Below, one piece after another: positions 1 through 5,596 of a stretch of DNA of 35,372 bases. Within the stretch, counting starts at the first letter, position 1, and each line of letters begins with the position of its first letter. The notes beneath the pieces are model-generated. The model saw nothing but the letters and a program-made list of their open reading frames with translations. It did not search any database and was not told the DNA's origin. Source of the DNA: Bacteroidota bacterium (lineage in GTDB: Bacteria > Bacteroidota > Ignavibacteria > Ignavibacteriales > Ignavibacteriaceae); NCBI GenBank assembly GCA_023475265.1, contig JAMCWE010000150.1:1-35372 (forward strand). The letters run 5' to 3'. The translations under genes and the position numbers were made by a program.

Positions 1-134
1 ACAGACGCTAAATTGTTAAACAAGAACAATAATAAAGTTATTGTTAAGAGAGTTCTTCTATCGGAGGAGGCTGCAATAATAATGGAGAAGCTAAACTTGC
101 TGCCGCACTAAAAAATACAAGTCAGGACAAGTAA
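1..134 (+). other. possible 3' end of a truncated or frameshifted gene
   Basis: One frame is open from the first base to a stop at 109-111. Another frame runs 48-134 and gives a more protein-like C-terminus (GGGCNNNGEAKLAAALK, then a few residues and a stop). Neither has a start inside the window. A 1-2 base indel near 48-60 would join them into one tail. I do not recognise the family. This may be the end of a gene lying left of the window, a decayed gene, or chance. Confidence 0.2.
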
Positions 135-341
135 TAATCACATGTTTGAAGTTGAAGAATTTAGTAATTATACCAAGCCTCAATTTTGTTAACGACTAAT
201 CTATTTCTTGCCAGTTTTGGTTTTAATTTTATTGATAAGGTACTAAGTTATTAATTAAATTTTAATTCTATCTTTCTAACTCACACTTGATCCAGCGGCT
301 GATTAAGAATAATTCTTATTTTTTTATTTAAGGAGAAAGTA
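135..341. other. AT-rich intergenic region upstream of the DUF1304 gene
   Basis: I see no gene, RNA or strong repeat here. A ribosome binding site (AGGAGA, 331-336) just before 342 belongs to the next gene. Weak TTGATA- and TTGATC-like hexamers occur, but neither has a convincing -10 partner. Confidence 0.4.
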
Positions 342-704
342 ATGATTATTATTTCTATCATCCTCGTAAGCATAGTTGCACTCCTTCATATTTACTTCCT
401 TGTATTGGAAATGTTTCTTTGGGGTAGACCTTTCGGATTAAAAACTTTTGGAATAACAACAGAATTTGCTGCTGCTACAAAATCCTTAGCGTCTAATCAA
501 GGATTATATAATGGATTCCTTGCGGCTGGATTAGTGTGGGGATTGATCTTAGGAATGGACGGGCACACGATTGAAATATTTTTTCTTTGTTGTGTAATCA
601 TTGCCGGCGTATTTGGCGCAATAACAGCAAATCGAAAAATTCTTTGGATTCAAGCCCTGCCTGGTGCTTTGGCACTTGTTACGGTTGTTATAAGTTATTA
701 TTGA
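342..704 (+). CDS. DUF1304 family small integral membrane protein
   Basis: This 120-residue protein is almost entirely hydrophobic, with four predicted membrane segments (about 1-23, 50-70, 77-95 and 100-118). The N-terminal pattern HIYFLVLEMFLWG, followed by F(G)xTTE and an AxNQGLYNGFLAAGL segment, is characteristic of the DUF1304 (YqjF/YkgB-like) family, whose function is unknown. The ATG has a good AGGAGA ribosome binding site six bases upstream. It stands alone: the previous complete gene is outside the window, and a strong terminator follows 20 bases after the stop. It probably resides in the inner membrane. The family assignment is firm; no function can be inferred from the neighbours. 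Confidence 0.85.
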   Translation: MIIISIILVSIVALLHIYFLVLEMFLWGRPFGLKTFGITTEFAAATKSLASNQGLYNGFLAAGLVWGLILGMDGHTIEIFFLCCVIIAGVFGAITANRKILWIQALPGALALVTVVISYY

Positions 705-722
705 GGAAAGAATTTATTAATA

Positions 723-754
723 AAAAAAGCCGTTTTAGAAACGGCTTTTTTTTT
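723..754. terminator. bidirectional intrinsic terminator
   Basis: A perfect 12-bp stem (724-735 with 739-750, loop TAG) is flanked by an A-run on the left and a T-run (746-754) on the right. It can therefore end transcription of the DUF1304 gene on the plus strand and of tRNA-Val on the minus strand, six bases beyond the tRNA 3' end. Confidence 0.85.
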
Positions 755-759
755 CGAAG

Positions 760-834
760 TGGGCGCTGAAGGAGTCGAACCTCCGACCCTCTGCTTGTAA
801 GGCAGATGCTCTGAACCAACTGAGCTAAGCGCCC
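760..834 (-). tRNA. tRNA-Val (anticodon UAC)
   Basis: The reverse strand folds as a complete 75-nt cloverleaf. The acceptor stem is GGGCGCT/AGCGCCC, the D stem GCTC/GAGC, and the anticodon stem TCTGC/GCAGA with loop CTTACAA (anticodon TAC). The T stem is GGAGG/CCTTC (one G-U) with loop TTCGACT, and the discriminator is A. CCA is not encoded. A Bacteroidota-type promoter lies just upstream and the bidirectional hairpin just downstream, so it is probably a single-gene transcript. Confidence 0.96.
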
Positions 835-844
835 AAATAAGAAA

Positions 845-874
845 CAAAGTTGAAAGAACATTTATTCATATCAA
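845..874 (-). promoter_or_regulatory. promoter of tRNA-Val (Bacteroidota-type)
   Basis: Read on the minus strand, TTG (872-874) is followed after 19 bases by CAACTTTG (845-852), one mismatch from the Bacteroidota -7 consensus TAnnTTTG. It ends 10 bases before the tRNA 5' end, the expected placement. Confidence 0.5.
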
Positions 875-994
875 TAAATTATTCTATCAGAAAAAGCTGA
901 ACAACACTGTTTGAAAATTTATTTATATGAACTTCAAATTTTTAGCAAGCCAAATATCTAACTTTTTGAAAATAAATCCAAGCTTTAAAATTTA

Positions 995-1016
995 TTTTGT
1001 AAAATATTTTACAAAA
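995..1016. promoter_or_regulatory. 22-bp perfect palindrome, probable operator
   Basis: TTTTGTAAAAT is followed directly by its exact reverse complement. The inner 18 bases, TTGTAAAATATTTTACAA, resemble operators of the redox regulator Rex (TTGTGAA-N4-TTCACAA class) at 16 of 18 positions by hand comparison. The site lies between the tRNA-Val promoter and the candidate promoter of the ClC channel gene. The palindrome is seen directly; the regulator is an inference. Confidence 0.45.
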
Positions 1017-1121
1017 AAATTGTAGTACTTTCAGTTTGTAAAGGTCTAGGCAAAATAAAGTTTTAAAAACTGTTATTTAAAACACAAATATGTTTATATC
1101 TTTCTAAAAATACTGATCATC

Positions 1122-1153
1122 TTTGGAAAAGTAACACTGACAAGTTACATTTG
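1122..1153 (+). promoter_or_regulatory. candidate promoter of the ClC channel gene
   Basis: TTTG (1122-1125), a 20-base spacer and TACATTTG (1146-1153) match the Bacteroidota promoter pattern TTTG-N19-21-TAnnTTTG exactly. This would leave a leader of roughly 120 bases before the ClC gene. The rest of the 835-1279 gap is AT-rich with no gene visible. Confidence 0.45.
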
Positions 1154-1279
1154 AAAATATTATTTGGCCTTATCAAATATTCATAAATTTGTAATTAAAT
1201 TCTCACACAGAATTATTGCGGATAAACTCGATATTCTTTTTCTATATCGATTTTAAGTTTATACTAGATTTTGGAATTG

Positions 1280-3151
1280 ATGATGAAGAAGTCAGATAAA
1301 GATCATTCACATTTTAAAGGAATACAAGTAGCTCCATCAATGGAACCAACCCTTAGTACAATTTATCTTCCTGAAGATAAAAATGTTTATAATTTCCGAT
1401 CCGTACAGATTTCTATAATTTCAATTTTTCTAGGAATTGCTGGAGGAATTGTTGCACAACTTTTAACCAGATTAATTGGTTTGATTACTAATTTTACTTT
1501 TTATGGAAAATTCTCCTTGGATTTTAGCTCACCGGCAAATAATCAATTGGGATTTTGGGTGATACTCATACCAATTGCCGGAGCAATAATAGTTGGTTTC
1601 ATGGCTAAATATGGTTCGGCTGGAATTCGTGGACATGGCATTCCGGAGGCAATGGAACAAGTACTATTGAATGAAAGCAGAATTCAACCACGCCTTACCT
1701 TTTTGAAACCAATATCTGCTGCTATATCAATTGGAACTGGTGGACCATTTGGCGCCGAAGGACCAATTATAGCAACCGGCGGTGCGCTTGGTTCGTTAAT
1801 TGGACAATTGCTAAAAACTACTGCTGATGAAAGAAAAACTTTATTAGCAGCAGGAGCTGCTGCAGGTATGGCGGCAACTTTTGGAAGTCCTATATCTGCA
1901 ATTCTGTTATCGGTGGAATTACTTTTGTTTGAATTCAGCCCTCAGTCATTGATACCTGTTGCTCTTGCTAGTGCAGCAGCTACAGCAGTAAGAATATTTT
2001 TTGTCGGGACTTCACCAATGTTCGCTTTAAATAATGTTTCCCAGCCTGGTTCGGTTGCATTAGTTATTTATTTGTTAATGGGAATAGTAATTGGAGTTTG
2101 TTCAGTTTTTGTTACTAAAGCTGTTTATTTTGTTGAAGATTCGTTTGATAAACTTCCTATACATTGGATGTGGTGGCCGGCTATTGGCGCTATTGCAGTG
2201 GGAGTTATTGGCTATTTTTCTCCACACACGATGGGCGTTGGATATGATAACATCGATCGAATTCTCAACGGATCAATTTTAGGAAAAACATTAATAATTT
2301 TATTTATATTAAAATTTATTTCATGGGCTATATCTTTAGGCAGCGGAACTTCAGGAGGAACTTTGGCACCATTATTTACAATTGGCGGGGGATTAGGCTC
2401 AACTCTTGGCTCGGTAATATTAATGTTATTTCCGAATTCAGGAGTTGACGTAAGAATAGCAGCTTTAGTCGGAATGGCTGCAATGTTTGCTGGATCAGCA
2501 AGAGCGCTGCTTATGTCAATAATTTTTGCTTTTGAAACGACTCTACAACCTTATGGCTTGCTGCCATTATTAGCCGGATGCAGCACTGCATATTTAATTT
2601 CAAGTTTAATGATGAAGCATACAATTATGACTGAAAAGATTAGCAGAAGAGGAGTTAAAGTCCCGAGTGAATATGAAGCTGATTTTCTTTCCCAGGTATC
2701 TGTAAAAGAATGTGCTACTACTAAAGTTTATACTTTAAATGCTGAAGATATTATTTCAACTGTGCGTCAATGGTTATTATCTGGAAACGATGGAAGCCTT
2801 CATCATGGTTATCCTGTTATTGATAAAAATGGTCATTTAATTGGAGTGCTGACTAGGAAAGATTTAGAAGATGAAAACAAAGATGTAAATAAAAAAATAA
2901 AAGAATTAATTAAAAATCCGATGATAGCAATTTATGAAGATAACACAGTAAGAGAAGCTGCTGATATGATGGCACTCTACAAAGTCTCACGGCTTCCAGT
3001 TATCTCTAGAGAAGATCATTACAAATTACTTGGTTTGATTTCGCGAGATGATATTTTGAAAACAAGACGTAAACATATTGAACAAGAAAATTTGTATAAG
3101 AAGTATATAAGCTTCGCTTCAATTAATAAAAAAGGAAAAAGAGAACCTTGA
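1280..3151 (+). CDS. ClC-family chloride channel/transporter with C-terminal CBS pair
   Basis: ClC proteins move chloride through the membrane as channels or Cl-/H+ antiporters. Counting from an in-frame TTG at 1271, the ion-pathway signatures are GHGIPE (121-126), GAEGPI (161-166, with the gating glutamate) and SGGTLAP (about 361-367). Roughly a dozen hydrophobic helices span 45-460. Two CBS repeats follow (about 475-600: VKECATTKVYTL, then KNPMIAIYEDNTVREA), normally nucleotide-sensing regulatory modules. The total length fits CBS-containing bacterial ClCs. The central serine of the usual GSGIP motif is His here. I prefer the ATG at 1280 (or 1283) over the TTG: a weak GGA lies 7 bases before 1283. 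No operon partner is evident; the next gene is convergent. Confidence 0.93.
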   Translation: MMKKSDKDHSHFKGIQVAPSMEPTLSTIYLPEDKNVYNFRSVQISIISIFLGIAGGIVAQLLTRLIGLITNFTFYGKFSLDFSSPANNQLGFWVILIPIAGAIIVGFMAKYGSAGIRGHGIPEAMEQVLLNESRIQPRLTFLKPISAAISIGTGGPFGAEGPIIATGGALGSLIGQLLKTTADERKTLLAAGAAAGMAATFGSPISAILLSVELLLFEFSPQSLIPVALASAAATAVRIFFVGTSPMFALNNVSQPGSVALVIYLLMGIVIGVCSVFVTKAVYFVEDSFDKLPIHWMWWPAIGAIAVGVIGYFSPHTMGVGYDNIDRILNGSILGKTLIILFILKFISWAISLGSGTSGGTLAPLFTIGGGLGSTLGSVILMLFPNSGVDVRIAALVGMAAMFAGSARALLMSIIFAFETTLQPYGLLPLLAGCSTAYLISSLMMKHTIMTEKISRRGVKVPSEYEADFLSQVSVKECATTKVYTLNAEDIISTVRQWLLSGNDGSLHHGYPVIDKNGHLIGVLTRKDLEDENKDVNKKIKELIKNPMIAIYEDNTVREAADMMALYKVSRLPVISREDHYKLLGLISRDDILKTRRKHIEQENLYKKYISFASINKKGKREP

Positions 3152-3215
3152 GTTAAATTGCACCTCGAAAAATTGAACTTCCAATTAGTAAAAAGATTAG
3201 TACGTTTATATGATG

Positions 3216-3851
3216 TTAATCATGTTCACAATTACATGTAAGCAAGTTGTTTCTTGATTTTTCAAATGATTCTTTACCTTCTTTAAACGAATAATATGCA
3301 ATTCCAAGAGATCCTAAAATATCGATATATGCAATTTTTAAGAAAAGATATAACAAACTGGAAATCAATAATATTATTGAAAGGTTAAGACATGTTCTTG
3401 TACAATTTGCGTCTGCAATAATTGCATCGGAATTTAGTTTTTGTCCAACGTCTAATTTATAATTCATCAATAATTTCATTGAGATAATAGAAACAGAGGA
3501 GACGATAATTCCAGGTATTGCAGTATCCGGTTTTACGTTTTGAATAATATTTATTGCAGAGCCAAATATCAAACCAACCGATAAAATGTAAAAACTTGTT
3601 CCGGTTATTTTCAATGCAAAGCGCTCAAAATCATCTCTAGTTTTAACTTGAGAAATTCGCATTCTTAAAATCATATGTGCAATTCCAAGTCCGGATAAAA
3701 CTTCAACAAAGCTGTCAATACCAAATCCAAGCAAAGCTAATGTTCCATCTTTCAATCCAAAGAAAACAGAAACTCCACCCTCAATTAGGTTATAAAAAAT
3801 AGTAATAAAACTTAGGACTAAGGCAAATTTTAGTAGTTTTTTATTCTGCAT
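3216..3851 (-). CDS. CDF-like (cation efflux family) membrane protein
   Basis: This 211-residue protein has about six hydrophobic segments. Segment 2 contains GIDSFVE (D46, E50) and segment 5 contains SDAIIADANCTRTC (D142, D147, C150, C154). These acidic pairs correspond to the transmembrane metal-site regions of cation diffusion facilitators. There is no long cytosolic C-terminal domain as in FieF/CzcD, but the tail ends in CNCEHD, a possible metal ligand cluster. It most resembles the short CDF-like transporters annotated cation transporter. No Shine-Dalgarno is visible upstream. It is convergent with the ClC gene (64-base gap). The substrate cannot be told; family confidence is moderate. 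Confidence 0.7.
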   Translation of the reverse strand: MQNKKLLKFALVLSFITIFYNLIEGGVSVFFGLKDGTLALLGFGIDSFVEVLSGLGIAHMILRMRISQVKTRDDFERFALKITGTSFYILSVGLIFGSAINIIQNVKPDTAIPGIIVSSVSIISMKLLMNYKLDVGQKLNSDAIIADANCTRTCLNLSIILLISSLLYLFLKIAYIDILGSLGIAYYSFKEGKESFEKSRNNLLTCNCEHD

Positions 3852-4165
3852 AGAAAAACATTTGAACTATTTATTTAATATTAATCAATGGCATTTATTA
3901 TAAACAAAATCAAAAATATAATTTCAATTAAATATATGATTTAATAGTGCTTGAATAAAATATTGAATAATTAAGTTTAAGAATATTTTATAAATAATTT
4001 AAAATTATTCCTATTAAATAATGTATGGATTTTTCAAGAACCTGTGATAAAGTGCATAGTTGAATACTATTTATTTACTTTATTTTTAGCCCGTATTTTC
4101 TAATGACTAATGTTCTCTAAAAACTTTAATTAAATTCATTTCAATTATTTTATAGGAGTAATATA
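3852..4165. other. AT-rich divergent intergenic region
   Basis: This region separates the CDF-like gene (minus) from the heptad-repeat gene (plus). It is very AT-rich, with no gene. TAGGAG (4152-4157) is the ribosome binding site of the plus-strand gene. I found no promoter on either strand matching TTG/TAnnTTTG or TTGACA/TATAAT well. Confidence 0.4.
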
Positions 4166-4477
4166 ATGAACTTAAAACGTCTTTCTCTTGTTATTGTCTT
4201 GTTGATTGCTTTCTCAGGTTTTGCAGTTTCTTCATCATTTGCTCAGCAAGATGCAAATAAACCGAAACAAAAGGTTGAAAAGAAAGAGCATAAAATGGAG
4301 AAGAAAGAACACAAGATGGTAAAGAAAGAAAAGAAATTAAATAAAGCTGAGAAGAAAACTGAAAAGAAAGAGAAGAAGGTGGCGAAGAAAGAACATAAAG
4401 TTGCAAAGAAAGAAAAGAAGATGAATAAGATAGAAAAGAAGACCGAAATGAAAGAGAAAAAAGCAGAGAAGAAATAA
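4166..4477 (+). CDS. secreted Lys/Glu-rich heptad-repeat protein
   Basis: The first 26 residues form a clear signal peptide ending SSSFA, with cleavage before QQDANK. The remaining mature protein is almost only K and E with a few H, M, V, A, T and N. It is built of about ten consecutive seven-residue units of the form KxxKKEK/H. Heptads 3-6 and 7-10 match each other, giving a 28-residue (84-bp) super-repeat. Such a charged heptad polymer should be a single long helix or coiled coil. A TAGGAG site precedes the ATG and a strong terminator follows. I know no function; binding to anionic surface polymers or metals is only a thought. Confidence 0.75.
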   Translation: MNLKRLSLVIVLLIAFSGFAVSSSFAQQDANKPKQKVEKKEHKMEKKEHKMVKKEKKLNKAEKKTEKKEKKVAKKEHKVAKKEKKMNKIEKKTEMKEKKAEKK

Positions 4478-4502
4478 CTACTCTTCTGTAATTTAAAAAG
4501 TT

Positions 4503-4536
4503 AAGGCTTGTGATTATATAATTGCAAGCCTTTTTT
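4503..4536 (+). terminator. intrinsic terminator after the heptad-repeat gene
   Basis: AAGGCTTG (4503-4510) pairs with CAAGCCTT (4525-4532) and is followed by a run of T to 4536. Confidence 0.8.
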
Positions 4537-4606
4537 ATTCAAAGAACTTATAAATTTTTTTTCAATATGTTCAGATAAAATCAATCTTAGGGAGTGCAAT
4601 AGCAGA

Positions 4607-5137
4607 ATGAAAATAATCAAAGCAAAAGTTTTATCCGTTATATCAATTCTTATTTTATTGGTAATTTCAAATTTAAAATTAGAAGCCCAAAATATTGATC
4701 CATCGCTTCTCTCTTTAAAAGGGATAAATATGATTGGTGTTCTAGTTGAAAAGGTAAACAAACCTCTTCACGATAGCGGCGTAAAAGAAGAAGAAATTCA
4801 AAAGGAAGTTGTAGATGATCTCCGTTCTGCAGACATAGCAGTGCTGCCGATGACAAAGATGCAGAATATTCCTGGTTCACCTTATCTTTATGTTAATATT
4901 GGTGCAGTGAAATCAAAGCAGAGAGATCTTTACGCTGTGAGTTTGTCTGTTCAATTAAAACAAAATGTTGTTTTAAGCAGAGACATGCAATTAAAATATT
5001 TTGGAGCCACTACTTGGTCAACATCAAACATTGGATTATTGAGTGCTGATAAATTAAAAGATATTAAAGACTATACTAAATTATTAGTTGATAAATTTGT
5101 GAAGGACTTTTTAATTGCTAACAAGAGAAATAATTAA
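4607..5137 (+). CDS. exported protein of unknown function
   Basis: The 176-residue product starts with a signal peptide (hydrophobic 10-22, cleavage likely after KLEA, before QNID). The mature part of about 148 residues has an alternating alpha/beta look: a VGVLVEKV-like strand, a helix rich in KEEEIQKEV, the segment DDLRSADIAVLP, then YLYVNIGAV and YAVSLSVQL strands and a conserved-looking ATTWST-x-NIG turn. The closing amphipathic helix is KLLVDKFVKDFL. The pattern resembles small periplasmic proteins that form a single mixed domain, but I do not recognise the family. There is an AGGGAG about 12 bases before the ATG, rather far for a ribosome binding site. It stands alone between a terminator and the tRNA-Ala repeat region. 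Confidence 0.65.
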   Translation: MKIIKAKVLSVISILILLVISNLKLEAQNIDPSLLSLKGINMIGVLVEKVNKPLHDSGVKEEEIQKEVVDDLRSADIAVLPMTKMQNIPGSPYLYVNIGAVKSKQRDLYAVSLSVQLKQNVVLSRDMQLKYFGATTWSTSNIGLLSADKLKDIKDYTKLLVDKFVKDFLIANKRNN

Positions 5138-5183
5138 TTTAATTATTATTTCTTAAAATATTTTTGAAATGTATTAATAACTT

Positions 5184-5291
5184 GTGGTGCTAAAGAGGAT
5201 CGAACTCCTGACCTTCCCGATGTATATCGGGACGCACTCACGAAAGTAAAATTCAAAAAGTAATAGACTTAATTTAATTTGGATTTAATTA
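5184..5291 (-). repeat. tandem repeat copy A carrying a tRNA-Ala 3' end remnant
   Basis: This is the outer copy of a 108-bp unit, with 5 differences from copy B. Its first 31 bases resemble the T arm and 3' acceptor strand of tRNA-Ala, with an intact T-loop. Further in is a hairpin TCCCGATATACATCGGGA (reverse strand) where the anticodon arm would be. The 5' half of the tRNA is not recognisable, so it cannot encode a working tRNA. Confidence 0.8.
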
Positions 5292-5399
5292 GTGGAGCTA
5301 AGGAGGATCGAACTCCTGACCTTCCCGATGTAAATGGGGACGCACTCACGAAAGTAAAATTCGAAAAGTAATAGACTTAATTTAATTTGGATTTAATTA
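5292..5399 (-). repeat. tandem repeat copy B carrying a tRNA-Ala 3' end remnant
   Basis: This is the inner copy of the 108-bp unit. Its first 31 bases (5292-5322) are identical to 5400-5430, the 3' end of the functional tRNA-Ala. The hairpin seen in copy A is damaged here (TCCCGATG against GGGGA). The rest is AT-rich spacer shared with copy A. Confidence 0.85.
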
Positions 5400-5400
5400 G

Positions 5401-5473
5401 TGGAGCTAAGGAGGATCGAACTCCTGACCTCTTCGTTGCGAACGAAGCGCTCTCCCAGCTGAGCTATAGCCCC
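5401..5473 (-). tRNA. tRNA-Ala (anticodon CGC)
   Basis: The reverse strand gives a 73-nt cloverleaf. The acceptor stem is GGGGCTA/TAGCTCC (one G-U), the D stem GCTC/GAGC, and the anticodon stem CTTCG/CGAAG with loop TTCGCAA (anticodon CGC, decoding GCG). The T stem is AGGAG/CTCCT with loop TTCGATC, and the discriminator is A. CCA is not encoded. The 3' end is duplicated in the two downstream 108-bp repeats, so a read-through transcript would contain three tRNA 3' ends. Confidence 0.96.
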
Positions 5474-5493
5474 AACATAAATTAAGCTTGGAA

Positions 5494-5524
5494 CAAACTT
5501 AATTTATAAAAAACATTTTGTCAA
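5494..5524 (-). promoter_or_regulatory. promoter of tRNA-Ala
   Basis: On the minus strand, TTGACA (5519-5524) is followed after 17 bases by TAAGTTTG (5494-5501), an exact match to the Bacteroidota -7 box TAnnTTTG. About 20 bases then remain to the tRNA 5' end. Confidence 0.65.
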
Positions 5525-5542
5525 TTTGGAGACAAAGTAAAA

Positions 5543-5577
5543 AAAAGCCAGTCTCATAGAATACGAGACCGGCTTTT
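5543..5577 (-). terminator. terminator of the T9SS-protein operon
   Basis: A 13-bp stem with a single mismatch (5543-5555 with 5565-5577) lies 20 bases after the stop of the minus-strand gene. Read on that strand it is followed by a T-run. Confidence 0.8.
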
Positions 5578-5596
5578 AATCTTAATAAATAAAGAT

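Noticed and set aside
4191-4406. Minus-strand reading frame opposite the heptad-repeat gene
   Set aside because: It is the antisense image of the K/E repeats (S/L-rich) and has no ribosome binding site.
5184-5430. CRISPR-like direct repeats
   Set aside because: The unit is 108 bp, tandem without unique spacers, and contains a tRNA 3' end; no cas gene is present.
5184-5473. Boundary of an integrated genomic island
   Set aside because: Duplicated tRNA 3' ends suggest it, but the copies are only 108 bp apart and no integrase or mobile gene is in the window.
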